Shown: positions 1 through 10,323 of the stretch, one piece after another
Layout: each line of letters opens with the position of its first letter
Numbering within the stretch: the first letter of the stretch is position 1
NCBI GenBank assembly: GCA_010157825.1
Contig: VFSE01000166.1
Coordinates: forward strand, 186,001 to 250,000
DNA: 64,000 nucleotides
Reading direction: 5' to 3'
DNA from: Vickermania ingenoplastis
Taxonomy: Eukaryota > Euglenozoa > Kinetoplastea > Trypanosomatida > Trypanosomatidae
The notes under the pieces: generated by a model
Seen by the model: only the letters and a program-made list of their open reading frames with translations
The model's database searches: none
Told to the model about the DNA's origin: nothing
Program-made: the position numbers and the translations under genes

Positions 1-1040
1 CCGTACCCTGGCGGCCGCAACAGCACCGCACCACCGTTCTTCTGATCTACCGCGAAGGCGAAGAGGTGCTGCATCTGGGCGAAGTAGATGATCGCAGCGG
101 CGCCTTGAAAGGGTAGCTGCGCCACAGCCTCTTCGCCCGCCCGAGAGAGAAGCGTGCCCAGCGGCATCCACATCTCGGTGATCCCCTCAAACGCCTTCAC
201 AAAGGGCTCCGCGAGGGAGAGGTCTGGCTTGTAGGCGCGGAAGCGCTCCTCGGAGGCCTCGCACCCCTCCAGGCTAATCTTCCCGTAGCCCCCAAAGAGG
301 CGTATATAGCGTTGGCCTTCGATGGTCACCATTTCCACGGCGGGAGAGCGGAAGTAGCTCTCAATGTGCTGCTCCGTGTACCCCGGCATCTGAGCGAGGA
401 CCTCGTGCAGCGGAACGAAGAAGTACGGTATATAGGCCACAAAGCTCTTCAGGGAAATAACAGATCCGTCCTCCGTCGGCCTCACGCCTCCGAGCGACGA
501 TGGCGTCACGTTAAAATCTGTAGGCGGCGGCGGTACCTCTGTAAGACCAACGTCGTAGAAAAAGTCGACCGGCTGGCAGTGCTCCACCGCCGCGAGGGCC
601 GGAGAGAAAGGGCTGGGCCTTGGCCGCAAGAAAGTGGCCCGACGTCCCGCAGACACGATGGTGCGCCCGCTGCCGGCCTCATTGCTATGAAACACGGTGC
701 AATCATCGGCTGCAGCGAGGGACTCCTCTTCTTTGTCGTCTTCCTTCGCATCGACGACTGCAGGGCTACTCGGCGGACTGCCACGGCACCAGTACACGCC
801 GCCGTCGTGAAGCGTGACACCCACCTCGTTTGCCACTAGCTGCAATACGGCACTGAGCGTTTTGTGTGGGCGGACGATTTCCCGCCGCGAGTCGGGGGAG
901 AGGCGCCTGTACAGGTCGGACACTCGTATCCACTCCTTCTCAGGAAAGCTGCAAGCAGTGCTGGACAGCTCCTCCAAGAATTCCTGGGGAAAGGGGGCGG
1001 AGCAGGGTCCAGGGCGGTCGGCCCTCGCCTCGGAGCTCAT
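1..1040 (-). CDS. Unknown protein with three related ~55-70 residue modules, 5' part only
   Basis: This reading frame is open from an ATG at 1040 to the window edge (about 346 codons), so the C-terminus is missing. The start is the first in-frame ATG before a continuous open frame. I do not recognise the family. Three segments look alike: residues about 27-80 (EWIRVSDLYRRL then GVTLHDGGVYW), about 200-255 (FFVPLHEVLAQMPGY then YIRLFGG) and about 285-345 (MWMPLGTLLSRAG then FAFAVDQ). Each has an aromatic or hydrophobic strand, a V/P-L-x-x-L helix start and a final short strand, like small winged-helix modules. An acidic, Ser-rich linker of about 50 residues separates the first two. Modules of this kind occur in kinetoplastid-specific mitochondrial RNP proteins, but that is only an analogy; no catalytic motif is visible. 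Confidence 0.72.
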   Translation of the reverse strand, partial: MSSEARADRPGPCSAPFPQEFLEELSSTACSFPEKEWIRVSDLYRRLSPDSRREIVRPHKTLSAVLQLVANEVGVTLHDGGVYWCRGSPPSSPAVVDAKEDDKEEESLAAADDCTVFHSNEAGSGRTIVSAGRRATFLRPRPSPFSPALAAVEHCQPVDFFYDVGLTEVPPPPTDFNVTPSSLGGVRPTEDGSVISLKSFVAYIPYFFVPLHEVLAQMPGYTEQHIESYFRSPAVEMVTIEGQRYIRLFGGYGKISLEGCEASEERFRAYKPDLSLAEPFVKAFEGITEMWMPLGTLLSRAGEEAVAQLPFQGAAAIIYFAQMQHLFAFAVDQKNGGAVLLRPPGY

Positions 1041-1584
1041 GCCTCGCTTTGCTGTAAGACACGGCAGCGCGAGCTGCCGCAAGGAGGGCAGCACGGGGTA
1101 TGCACAGCGACGCGCGACCGCGGAAAGTGTTGTGCGTGCTGCCGGCCAGGGATGCCCTGCCGCCAGTGGCCGGAGAACGGAAGAGACCGCTCGAAGCTTC
1201 ATTCCAAAACAGGATTCATTAAGAGTGCGATGATGGCACTACAAAGGCACCGGGGGTGGGGGGTCGCTGCACCGTCCGATAAATACCCTTCCAATAAATC
1301 CTCTGTTCTCGGAGAGAGTGGAGTGCGAGTTAACCAAAGGAAAAAGAAAGAATGAGAATTATTACTTCTAAAAGGGAGAAGAGAGAGAGAGAGAGAGAGA
1401 CGGCATGATGGTGCGGACAGCTTTCTGTACGGCACCGGCAGGCATTCCTCACGCCTTGTAGGAGCTCACTGGCCAGCTGGAATGGCTCCAAGCAGCAACG
1501 GGAAATGATTGTCGAGCGTCACAATAACTTAACGTAATAAATACACACGTATAATCTTTCCCAGAGCAATCGGGGGATGAAAAG
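1041..1584. other. Intergenic gap with a (GA)n tract
   Basis: No supported gene. It holds the 3' flank of the RCC1-like gene and the 5' flank of the partial gene. A (GA)n run at about 1379-1400 reads as (TC)n on the coding strand and is a good pyrimidine tract for trans-splicing of the downstream gene. Confidence 0.6.
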
Positions 1585-3315
1585 TCAGTCGGTTGGGATC
1601 TTTTCCACGTCCACGAGAAATATGGTATGGTTGACACCCGCACCGGCGGTGTGGATGCGGCGCACTTTCCATTCCCCCGCACAGTCTGCCGGGACGGCGA
1701 CAAGGGCGGAGGAAGGCAGCCGGACAAAATCGCCGCGACGCAGCAGCGGCACCGGAGACAGCTGGAGGTCTCCCTCACCGGGGCCGAGCTGGCCGTGGAG
1801 GTTCGACCCGAAGCCCCACACCTCTAGCTCCCCATCGTCGGCGCCGTCGGCCAGCACGACATAGTGGTCCCGCCCCTCCAAGGCCCGCACGCTGCGCCAC
1901 CCGGCCTCTACCGCGGTCCAGGCGGTCTCGAAGGCGTTCTCCACCCCCGTGCCGAGGGAACCACTACCACGCGCCATCAGCAGCGGAGCAGCCGGGCCGC
2001 TTCGGTACCGGAAGAGCCCTTCGCTCCCGGCGTGCAGCCCCACCCCGGAGCTGCCCTCCCAGGCCTCCTCGACCGGGATGGAGGACTCGAGGCCCTCCAC
2101 CTCGTTGTTGTAGTAGCAGCCCCAATGAAACACGCGCTCCGTCCCGGCCGCGTCTCCGTCGGCGTGCCGCAGCACGACAGCGGAGTGCAGGTGCATCGCC
2201 CGAAGGGCAGCCACTTCCCACGGGGAGTCACACGCACTGCTGCGCTGGGCCGCCGCGACGGCATCCGCCTCCCTCACGACCGATTCGAGGAGCAGCGGCA
2301 GGCGAACCGGCAGGAAGTGCGGGGAGAAGAACTCTGGGCGACGCACCTTCGCCCGCTTCTGCTTCCACCACGCGCCGGAGTAGGGAGTCGTGGATGTGGA
2401 TGTGGCTGCGGTGGCCTTATCGTCTGTATTGATGCCGCCCTGCATTTTCGTCCTGCTCGCCTCCCACTGCAGCGCTGCGTGCTGCCGCTTCTCCAGCGCC
2501 TGCATCACGGCGAGGCTGTCGCCATCATAGCCGAGCTCGCCAAAATCCCCCTTGCCCGCCGCGACCAGCAGCAGCGGGTGGTACTCTAGCGTGGCGGCGC
2601 CTTCCTCGCCGTCGCACTCCACGACGGCGTCGCGCCAGGCGAGGAGGCTGTGGTGCGTGCCGCAGCTGATGTGAGTCAGCTCCCCATGAAGAACCCGCAG
2701 GTAGTGCTGCTGGCGGGGCGGCGCGGCGGCGGCGAGATCGGTGTCCACGTTGAAGGCCAGCACGCGCCGGTGGTGCAGTCGGCAGCCACCAACGAGGCCA
2801 GTGAGGAGCGTCCACTCAAAAACGTCGACGTCCGTCCCCAGCCCGAGCTGCCCGTAGGTGTTCTTGCCGGAAACGTAGAGCCCGGACTGCGTGAGGACCA
2901 TGCTATGCGCCGCGCCGCAGCTCACATCCAGAATAAACTGGCTGCGCTCTGCAAGGCCCTCCGTCGTCCGCCCGCGCACCTCCTGATCAAAGAGCGCATC
3001 AAAAAACGCCATGCGTGTTGGGGAAGAATAAAAATCCTTCCCGCGCGCCTTACCAAAACCCAGCTGCCCATCTTCGTGCAGGCCCCAGCCGTAGAGCGCC
3101 CCGGATGCTGTGAGGACGATGGTGTGATATCCCCCGCAGTGTACAGAGCGAATCGAGTCGCCCATGGACACGAGCGTGTCAAGAAAAAACGGCACGAGCG
3201 TCACGCGGTCCGTCGAGAGCACCGCGTTGTGCTGCAGGGGATCCCCCAAGCCCAAACGACCGTCGTGGCCGCAACCGAGGACGGCGAGGACCGAGAAGCG
3301 GGGCTCAGGCTCCAT
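1585..3315 (-). CDS. RCC1-repeat (beta-propeller) protein
   Basis: The 576-residue product carries RCC1-type blades, recognised by G-x-N/H-x-x-G-Q/R-L-G cores: GCGHDGRLGLGD near residue 14, YGWGLHEDGQLGFG near 75, VSGKNTYGQLGLG near 145, GKGDFGELGYD near 248 and WGFGSNLHGQLGPG near 495. The intervening strands (SVHCGGYHTIVLT, VSCGAAHSMVLT, ISCGTHHSLLAW) are the usual blade partners. A basic insert near residues 290-330 (KQKRAKVRR) interrupts the propeller. RCC1 folds serve as Ran GEFs or as general protein-interaction platforms. Nothing here proves GEF activity, and the product is longer than core RCC1 (about 420), so I call the fold, not the function. The ATG at 3315 follows a pyrimidine tract and AG by 58 nt. 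Confidence 0.88.
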   Translation of the reverse strand: MEPEPRFSVLAVLGCGHDGRLGLGDPLQHNAVLSTDRVTLVPFFLDTLVSMGDSIRSVHCGGYHTIVLTASGALYGWGLHEDGQLGFGKARGKDFYSSPTRMAFFDALFDQEVRGRTTEGLAERSQFILDVSCGAAHSMVLTQSGLYVSGKNTYGQLGLGTDVDVFEWTLLTGLVGGCRLHHRRVLAFNVDTDLAAAAPPRQQHYLRVLHGELTHISCGTHHSLLAWRDAVVECDGEEGAATLEYHPLLLVAAGKGDFGELGYDGDSLAVMQALEKRQHAALQWEASRTKMQGGINTDDKATAATSTSTTPYSGAWWKQKRAKVRRPEFFSPHFLPVRLPLLLESVVREADAVAAAQRSSACDSPWEVAALRAMHLHSAVVLRHADGDAAGTERVFHWGCYYNNEVEGLESSIPVEEAWEGSSGVGLHAGSEGLFRYRSGPAAPLLMARGSGSLGTGVENAFETAWTAVEAGWRSVRALEGRDHYVVLADGADDGELEVWGFGSNLHGQLGPGEGDLQLSPVPLLRRGDFVRLPSSALVAVPADCAGEWKVRRIHTAGAGVNHTIFLVDVEKIPTD

Positions 3316-3749
3316 CTTCTATAACGGTACGTAACTAGCTTCACCGTCTCCTTTTGCGTTGTCTCGGCACGTGCTCACAAGGGGTTTAAAAAAAGAAAAA
3401 AAAAGAGGAACAAGAAGCGAAAACAAGGGAGGGAATGAAGGCGTGTGACAAGGGATGTGTGAGGCATGGTATGGAAAGGCCCCACGGACTCATCTCCACC
3501 AGAGTGCATGCATTTCGATGCTGCGGTACTGTCCTCATGTATCATCATCATCCGCTTCATGTCTACATGACGGCAGTTTTTTTATATTTTTTTTCTTTTG
3601 ATTTGATGTTTATATGTAGCTTATCTTAATTCGCTTAATAGAGTGTTCGAAGGACAAATCATGGAACTGATACGCTTCTTCCTCGTACGCTGCAACAATC
3701 GCATTGACGGTGCTTCTCCGAAGGATCGATTGTGGGTGGGAGGTGCGCC
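3316..3749. other. Intergenic gap between BOP1 and the RCC1-like gene
   Basis: It contains the BOP1 3' UTR and the splice-acceptor region described separately. No further ORF is credible. Confidence 0.6.
3374..3430 (-). promoter_or_regulatory. Predicted trans-splice acceptor of the RCC1-like gene
   Basis: On the minus strand a long T/C-rich tract (about 3381-3430) is followed by the first AG at 3375-3374, leaving a 58-nt 5' UTR before the ATG at 3315. This fits the kinetoplastid rule of the first AG after a polypyrimidine tract. Confidence 0.55.
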
Positions 3750-6077
3750 CTACTCGGTCCACGCCGTCACCACGCCGTCTTCTGTCGCAGAGAAGAGCCA
3801 AGGCAGCGTTGGATGCCACGCAACGGCATAAACCGTACGGCGGTGCTTCAGAATCTTTACGGGGACGATGAGAGCGTTCTTCGTGTAATCGTCGTAGACC
3901 ATGCCATGAAATACGTGCACCTGACCGTCCCCAGCGGCCGTGGCGAAGAGGGGATACGCGCCGGTATTGGGGTGGAAGGCGACGGCGTTCACCACGCCCT
4001 TGTGCGACCGCATACGCTTGTACGGCTTGTCCGAGAAATCGCAGTCGTACCAGGAGGTGTGGCTGGTGGTGTCCCCGACGAGGAAGTTGTCCCCCTCGGG
4101 GTGCACAGAGAGGCACGTGGTCACCCCGCCGGGGGCCTTGTAGCGCTTCTGCAGCCTGTGGGCGAGGAGGTTGTAGCACCGCACCGAGTTCGACGTCGAG
4201 AGAAAGAAAAGCGGCTCGCGGGAGTGAAACTTGCAGTCGGTGACGATCTCGGCAAATTTGCGGAACGGACAGAACACCTTTCGTTTGGACAGCTGCAACA
4301 TAATGGTCTGGCGGTACTTGACGTGATCCTTGGGGCACAGGGCGCAGAGGTAGTCCCCCTTGGCATGGAAGGTAAAGCGCTTCACCTTGGCGTGCATGAC
4401 CACCTTCACCACGATGCCGGCGCGGCGCTCCGCTGCAGATGCATTGATGAACTCGGCACGTTTCTCCTTCTCCTCCACATCGTGTAGATCCGCCGTGGGT
4501 TCGTGGGCGACTTCATCATTATCCATAGCCGACTGTGTGATGCCGCGGCCACCCAGGCCATCGGCGACGCCGACGACGTGGGCGTCGCCGTCCTTCCCCG
4601 CCGAGAAGCCGGGTGCCTTGAGGAAACGCACGGTGTGGTCGTTGATGGCCATATGGGCGGCGAACGTAGGAACGATGAACACCATGCTGTATTCCACTGC
4701 GGCAACGAGAAGATTGAGGGACTTGACGGGGCAGAACTCCACCTGCTGCACCGGCGCGCCGAGGTCGTAGCGTTTCATGAGACGGCCCGTCTGGACCTCA
4801 AAAATGCGTACGAGGTGATCGTCGCAGGCCGTGGCGAGATATTGCCCGTTGGGGTTCACCGCAATGCTTCGCACGGTGCCGGTGTGGCCCTTGTAATGGA
4901 ACGAGAGGCGCTCCGGATAGGGGCGGAGGTCCTTGGGGTCCGGGAGATCCGGGAGGAGCTTGTTGGGGTCGACCACTAGCCGGGTCCGCTGCGCACGAGG
5001 GAAGAAGGCGAGATCGAGGCAGCGCTGGTAGCGATCCTGAATGGTGTGATGATAGAAGGGAACGTGGCGCAGCGCGTCGAATGCTTGGGGAAGAAAGTGC
5101 TCTTTGCGATCAATGGCGCGCAGGCGGGCCTGCCGCTGCTTCGCCTTCTCGCTGGGAAGGTATTCTGGGGGTGGCCGGTAGCTCTCATACGTGCCTGGGG
5201 GAGGCGCCTTTGGCTTCTCCACACGATTCCAATACTTGAAGTGGGTGTGCGTGTCCATCTCGACATGGCCGTCATCCCAGATGATCTCGGGCTCCTTCTC
5301 GGGTTCCACTTGCTTCTTGTTCTTCTTCTCCTTCTCTTCGCGGCGGAGACGGCGCACCATCTTGTAAATGACCTTCATATCATGGCGTGAGGGGATAAAT
5401 TTGCTCCTAGACGGGCCACCGCCGCGTGCCAGCGGGTGATTGAGCGGATCGAAAGTGATGGTGTCCTCTGGAAGCTCTGAGTACATGTTGTACTTGGCGT
5501 TGAGGGTGCGGTTGCGTTGGAGGTTGAAAATCATCTGCAAGTCGGCGTTTGACAGCACCTTCTTTTCATCGTGCAGCGCGTCGTGAATGGTTCGAAGGGC
5601 GTTCGGGTCGTCTGTTGCGTCTAGGAGCCGCTCGAGGGCAGACCGCTCACTCTTCATCAGCTTGTTCCCCTCAATGTCGTACCCAATATGTTTTTCGTCT
5701 TTGTACCATTCCATAGGAATATCGCCGACACGATTTAGTGTGGCCTCGTCCTCGCTGCTGTCGGATTCGTCAAGGTGCTGTGTGGTGCCGAGACGGATGA
5801 CACCATCGTCGTCGTCGGCGAAGGGGTCGGCCTCCAGATCAGCCGGGTCCGGGAAGAGGACCACCTCGCCGTCGGCCTCACCGTCGCTCCATATGATCTC
5901 ATCTGCCGTTTCCGCCTCCTGCGGCTGCTGCACGTCGTCGTCCGACTCGGCCAGCACCGGTACCCCCATACTCGCAGTCGAAGCATTGAAGTCCGAGAGC
6001 CCACCAGCGGTGTTTTCTTCGCTCTTGGCGGTCGCGCTCGACGCTACGGATTCCACGCGGCGCTTTTGCGGAGGCAT
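3750..6077 (-). CDS. BOP1: BOP1/Erb1-like ribosome biogenesis factor (WD40)
   Basis: The 775-residue product has the two-part build of BOP1/Erb1. An acidic, low-complexity N-terminus (many D/E, residues 40-110) comes first. The BOP1 N-terminal domain starts near residue 118 with the hallmark IPMEWYKDEKHIGYDIEG. A C-terminal WD40 propeller runs from about 392 (HYKGHTGTVRSIAV) to the end (WLFSATEDGVVTAW). BOP1 works with PES1 and WDR12 in the nucleolus in processing of large-subunit rRNA precursors. The frame stays open for 66 codons upstream of 6077, but that part encodes poly-Ile from a microsatellite and Phe-rich peptide from the pyrimidine tract. MPPQKRR at 6077, 17 nt after an AG, is the sensible start. 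Confidence 0.95.
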   Translation of the reverse strand: MPPQKRRVESVASSATAKSEENTAGGLSDFNASTASMGVPVLAESDDDVQQPQEAETADEIIWSDGEADGEVVLFPDPADLEADPFADDDDGVIRLGTTQHLDESDSSEDEATLNRVGDIPMEWYKDEKHIGYDIEGNKLMKSERSALERLLDATDDPNALRTIHDALHDEKKVLSNADLQMIFNLQRNRTLNAKYNMYSELPEDTITFDPLNHPLARGGGPSRSKFIPSRHDMKVIYKMVRRLRREEKEKKNKKQVEPEKEPEIIWDDGHVEMDTHTHFKYWNRVEKPKAPPPGTYESYRPPPEYLPSEKAKQRQARLRAIDRKEHFLPQAFDALRHVPFYHHTIQDRYQRCLDLAFFPRAQRTRLVVDPNKLLPDLPDPKDLRPYPERLSFHYKGHTGTVRSIAVNPNGQYLATACDDHLVRIFEVQTGRLMKRYDLGAPVQQVEFCPVKSLNLLVAAVEYSMVFIVPTFAAHMAINDHTVRFLKAPGFSAGKDGDAHVVGVADGLGGRGITQSAMDNDEVAHEPTADLHDVEEKEKRAEFINASAAERRAGIVVKVVMHAKVKRFTFHAKGDYLCALCPKDHVKYRQTIMLQLSKRKVFCPFRKFAEIVTDCKFHSREPLFFLSTSNSVRCYNLLAHRLQKRYKAPGGVTTCLSVHPEGDNFLVGDTTSHTSWYDCDFSDKPYKRMRSHKGVVNAVAFHPNTGAYPLFATAAGDGQVHVFHGMVYDDYTKNALIVPVKILKHRRTVYAVAWHPTLPWLFSATEDGVVTAWTE

Positions 6078-6125
6078 GACGTGATTCCTCAATACTTTTA
6101 GAGGTAGAAAGAAAAAGAAAATATT
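6078..6125 (-). promoter_or_regulatory. Predicted trans-splice acceptor of BOP1
   Basis: A T/C tract at about 6101-6125 (minus strand) is followed by AG at 6096-6095. The resulting 17-nt leader decides the ATG at 6077 over the longer open frame. Confidence 0.6.
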
Positions 6126-7626
6126 GGCACGAAAGCCATATTTGTGTAGCGATGAAGAAGAAAGGGGAAGAGAACGATTCATAATAATAATAATAATAAT
6201 AATAATAAAAGAGACACGACGCTTCGCAAGGGAAGCGAAAGGAGCAACACAACGAAGATTATCCGTGCCGTTCAACGGACGACAGAGAGCATAAAGAAAT
6301 ATAAGAGTTCGAGGTGCTCTGCTCTTTTGATTTTTTTTTGTAACTTTTGTTTGTTTGTTTCAGATCTTTCTGATAAAAGGTTTCGAATGTCCTAGTCGGC
6401 ACTAAAAGTAGACCAAATCTCGAGAACGTGAGCCCGCAGTGCCTTTATTGATTCTAGTGAACGATGTCGAGGTGAAGGTGAAATAAATATAGTTAAGTAA
6501 TGTACTAGTTCATGTGTCACTGCCCGGGAACCCCTCGGCACCTTTCAGCCTCCTTTTTAAATCAAGTCAGTCGTTGCCACCCCTCACGGCATTGTCGAGA
6601 AACGACCGACAAGTGGGAACGACGTGCCGCAGCAGGGGGTGGAGTACGAGGGTAGGTGGGCATCGATAATCCTGTCAGTTCAGTGATCCCTATGGATCTC
6701 GGTGGTGGGAAGAAGAGTGTGTCCCAGCTGAATTAAAACAGCTCTCCTCAACGTGAAACCATTGCATTTCGTTCAGAAACAAAAAATGGAACATGAGTCA
6801 AGTGTTTGAAAGTAAAGAAAGATATAAGGAAAAACGTATATGTATAAAACTCAAAAAAAGTACAACTTGTCGTATAGCTGATGCATGTGAGAGTACAACA
6901 CAAAAAAATTGAGAATCATCGCTACCTAGCCAAGGGACATTTGCAGAGCACTGCCACCAACAGTCCACACTGCCACAGAGAGGGAGTAGGAATCCCGCAC
7001 AGTTCATATATCTACATACCTGTCCACCGTGTAATGTAGAATTCAAACGGACCTCAATGAGCAATCGCCGAGAATGTGGACCAGGACTGGAGGAGTGACA
7101 TGGATGGAGCCGGCCTCAGACCAAACAGGCCGTGGCACGCCTCTACGGCCACAGAGCACCTCAAGTGTACTTGTACCTTCTCTTCGCTCTCGTATACCCG
7201 CCCCCCCTTTTTTTTAAAGTCTCATACAACGGGTAGAGGGCCTTTTCATCTTCTCGGTGCGTTCCGTCCGTCTTCACAGGAGAACCAGACTTCACCCGTC
7301 CTCCAACGTCTTCATAGGACGCTGAAAAGATACACGCGGCGGTTTCCCGCCTCCACCGCTGACAAAAAATAAAAAAAAAAGATATACGGCGCAAGGTAGT
7401 AAACCACCCAATGTAAAAACCGTCGCAGTAACAGCACAAAAAAAATAAAATAAAACAAATAATAATAATTAATACAGGAGAAACATAACAATAACAAAAA
7501 GAAAAGAAATAAATAATAAAACCACCATTGAAAACACAAAATAAATAGTATTAATTAGAAAAAACAGCAAAAAAAAGAAAGATGTTACAACCTTTCGACT
7601 GCAGCCAGCCATCCGTTCTCTGGCCC
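6126..7626. other. Long intergenic gap (TTLL 3' flank, BOP1 5' flank)
   Basis: No credible gene in 1.5 kb. An (ATA)n microsatellite lies at about 6181-6207. An extremely A-rich stretch at 7365-7580 directly follows the TTLL stop. Short ORFs here are Phe/Tyr-rich translations of low-complexity DNA. Confidence 0.55.
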
Positions 7627-10038
7627 TTACTCGCCATCCTCCAACTCCAGGTCTTCGGCATTGGGGTCTTTCTCGGAGAGCTCGTCCAGCTTCTCCTGCA
7701 GGTCTTGGAGCCATTTGAGCTCCTCCTTGGTGGGCATCGGGCGTGACATGGATTTGTTCGGGATTCCTTCGACGTATTCTTCCTCGCTGGGGTCCCGTGG
7801 TGACGGATCCTCTGGGGGAGGAACGAAGTTTGGCGTCGGCTTCGCGCTCGCTGTCGGTGGTACCTCCGGTGGAGCCTTCACAAGCGGCGAGGCCACCACC
7901 TCTGGCTTGAGCTCCGGCGGTTTGGTCGACCACGCCTTGAGGGCTGAGAGCCGGATGCGCTGGTACTCTTTCTCGTACTCGGCGTTGGTGGAGGGATACA
8001 CACGCGTGAAACCGCGCAGCTTGGCGTCCTCCTGGGCCCGGCGGTTCTTGACGTATTGAGGGACCTCCAGCGGGTTGCTGGGATTGGCGCTCTGGGAGGG
8101 CGGCGCATTGGACGGGTTGATCACCAGCGGGTCTCGCCGGCCGGTGCTCACCGTAAGGTGCTTGGAGTAGATCGGATGGTTGTTCGCCCACGGCGGCAGG
8201 CTGCGGCGGGTGTACTCGTACTGCTCCCGCAGCATGTCCTTCTCCCAGTCGGCTGGCTGAATATCGATCACATCCCACACCTCCGTCAGGAGGCGACTCT
8301 TGATGTCCATATCGAGGGGCGTGTCGGTGGCGAAGGAGGGCGTGTGGTTCACCTCGAGCAGCCAGGGCTTGAGCTTCTCGTCCACTAGGATATCAAAGCC
8401 AAGCACCTCGAAGCAGGTGTACCCCTCGTTGGCAATTGGGAAGCAGGAGTTATAAACATTCGCGATTTGTGGCTGCGCTGCCAAAATCGTTTTTGTGATG
8501 ACGTGCCCCACACGATCCCAGAAGAGCTGCGAGGAGTGCCCCTGTTTCTCCAGCCATTCGTTGAAGAACTTGAAGTTGCGCTTGTTGCCAATGTCACCAC
8601 GGTTGAGATCCGTGTTAAAGACGAAATTGGGGTTCTTCTTGTTGACGGCGTAGTTGGTTAGGTGCTTGCACGCATTGCGAACGTTGCTCTCGTTTGGCGC
8701 TTCGTAGGGGTCCGTGCAGATACGCACCAGCCCATCTTCAAAGATGAAGATGGAGGGCTCGCGAATAGAGGTGAGGAGCACATACACACGGAGGTCAAAC
8801 TTCCGGCCCTCAAGAAGGAGCGGGTTTCGAATGTACTCCTGTACAATGTAGTGATCAAGATCCCTGTTGCTGTTGAACGGATTCTTGGTCACGACGATGC
8901 CGCGCCCCTGGCAGCCCGAGTTTGGTTTCATGATGAAGTACTTGGTCGTCTCCTCTTTGGACTGCAGCACCTTGCGGAAGACCTCTTTCTGCGTCCGCAT
9001 GAGCCAGGTGCGAGGGTAAAAGCGGTAGGACTGAGGCTCCAGGTTGTGGAGCTTGGTGAGAGTCGCGCCGAGGTGGCCCTTTCGGCAGAGAAGGTACATG
9101 GAGGGGAAGTGGTTGCTGCGCTGCCAGTTCGAGAAGCGCACCAAGGCGGGGAGGGAGAGGACGGTGTCACTCCAGCACATGTAGAAGGTGTACCCCTCCA
9201 GGAACTCGAGCGACTCCTCGACAATGTAACCCAGCTTCTTGGCCACGAGGCGCAGCACCGAGTACTTCGTGAGGTACATGCATACCACTCGTTTTCCGCG
9301 GCGGGTTTGGTGGTAGACGGCGTGGATGATATCGGAGGGGTCGGACTGCGTTAGCACTACCTTGTATGGCTCCGTGTTTTTTGTTGTCGCACTCTGCTGC
9401 TGGTTGACGCGCTTGCTCTCGACTACGGTGAGGTCCTCGTTTGTAGGCTTGTGCTTTCGCTGCTTGGGATACTCAATGATACCAGAGCTCATGGGCTTGT
9501 AATCAATTTTCGAACCCAAGCGGAGGCGGTTCGGTGCGATGTTCGTAGGGCTCTGCGAGGGGATAAACATTCCGTGCGTGGCGGGGGACAGGGGCCGGGC
9601 GACGGGCGACATGGCGCGGGGGGAGGTGACGCCCCTTGTGGGGTCCACGTGGCGGGCCTGGCCGGAGAGGGAGCGCGCGGTGGGGCTCATCGCCTTCTGG
9701 GCGGGCCCTCCGGCGAAGGTGCGGCGGTTGGACTTCGAGCCGGGGGCGGAACGGGTCGTGCGGCTCGTGGCGCCCATCGAGCGGCTGCCGACGGTTACCG
9801 AGAGGTTGCTGGTGGTGGTACTGTTGAGGCTGGTGGGCTTCTTCGGGCGCGGGCTCTGCTGGTTGCCAGCGGCCGGCGCCGGCTGCGACTTCTGGACGAT
9901 GGTGCGGACCGTGTTCTTGGAGATGGGCTCCGCCAGCACGGACGGAAACGCCGTCCCGGCGGAGAGCGCCCCTTTGCGGGGAGACGAGGGGCTCCCCACC
10001 TTGTCGACGATATCTGGAACTGGTTCAGCGGCCTTCAT
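7627..10038 (-). CDS. Tubulin-tyrosine-ligase-like (TTLL) glutamylase
   Basis: The 803-residue product has a Ser/Pro/Arg-rich, basic N-terminal tail (residues 1-220) and a TTL/ATP-grasp domain at about 245-620. Visible ATP-grasp landmarks are KPNSGCQGRGI near 372 (nucleotide-binding loop), QEYIRNPLLLEGRKFDLRVY near 400, HLTNYAVNKKNP near 455 and LKPWLLEVNHTPSFATD near 570, where the E-x-N metal-binding pair and N-H-T-P are typical of TTLLs. This family adds glutamate (or tyrosine/glycine) to tubulin tails in axonemes and the subpellicular corset. The NHTPSF form with the RKFDLRVY segment resembles TTLL4/5/6/7-like polyglutamylases rather than TTL itself. Acidic C-terminal coiled region (ELKWLQDLQEKLDELSEK). 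Substrate specificity cannot be read from the sequence. Confidence 0.93.
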   Translation of the reverse strand: MKAAEPVPDIVDKVGSPSSPRKGALSAGTAFPSVLAEPISKNTVRTIVQKSQPAPAAGNQQSPRPKKPTSLNSTTTSNLSVTVGSRSMGATSRTTRSAPGSKSNRRTFAGGPAQKAMSPTARSLSGQARHVDPTRGVTSPRAMSPVARPLSPATHGMFIPSQSPTNIAPNRLRLGSKIDYKPMSSGIIEYPKQRKHKPTNEDLTVVESKRVNQQQSATTKNTEPYKVVLTQSDPSDIIHAVYHQTRRGKRVVCMYLTKYSVLRLVAKKLGYIVEESLEFLEGYTFYMCWSDTVLSLPALVRFSNWQRSNHFPSMYLLCRKGHLGATLTKLHNLEPQSYRFYPRTWLMRTQKEVFRKVLQSKEETTKYFIMKPNSGCQGRGIVVTKNPFNSNRDLDHYIVQEYIRNPLLLEGRKFDLRVYVLLTSIREPSIFIFEDGLVRICTDPYEAPNESNVRNACKHLTNYAVNKKNPNFVFNTDLNRGDIGNKRNFKFFNEWLEKQGHSSQLFWDRVGHVITKTILAAQPQIANVYNSCFPIANEGYTCFEVLGFDILVDEKLKPWLLEVNHTPSFATDTPLDMDIKSRLLTEVWDVIDIQPADWEKDMLREQYEYTRRSLPPWANNHPIYSKHLTVSTGRRDPLVINPSNAPPSQSANPSNPLEVPQYVKNRRAQEDAKLRGFTRVYPSTNAEYEKEYQRIRLSALKAWSTKPPELKPEVVASPLVKAPPEVPPTASAKPTPNFVPPPEDPSPRDPSEEEYVEGIPNKSMSRPMPTKEELKWLQDLQEKLDELSEKDPNAEDLELEDGE

Positions 10039-10278
10039 GGTAACTGGGTAGCTGTGGATACGACGTGCTCTCGTCTACTGCACTGCGGGTTTGCTGGCGG
10101 TGCAGACCACGGGTAATAGAAAGAGACAAAGTGAAGAGGGAAATAATAAGCAGAAAAATTCTTCAACACGCACCCAGCGAGAGCTGAAGCAGCTCTACAC
10201 AGTGGTCTTCCAGGGGGTAATTACGATCAAAGCAACGCACCATCAACGGTAACTAGGCGCTCTTGCTCTCGCTCTCAT

Positions 10279-10323
<45 letters not shown>

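Noticed and set aside
2650-3324. Plus-strand ORF of 224 codons opposite the RCC1-like gene, and many similar long antisense ORFs.
   Set aside because: They mirror GC-rich codons of well-supported minus-strand genes and have no independent motifs.
6078-6275. N-terminal extension of BOP1 in the same open frame.
   Set aside because: It translates a microsatellite and a pyrimidine tract, starts upstream of the predicted splice AG, and is unlike the family.
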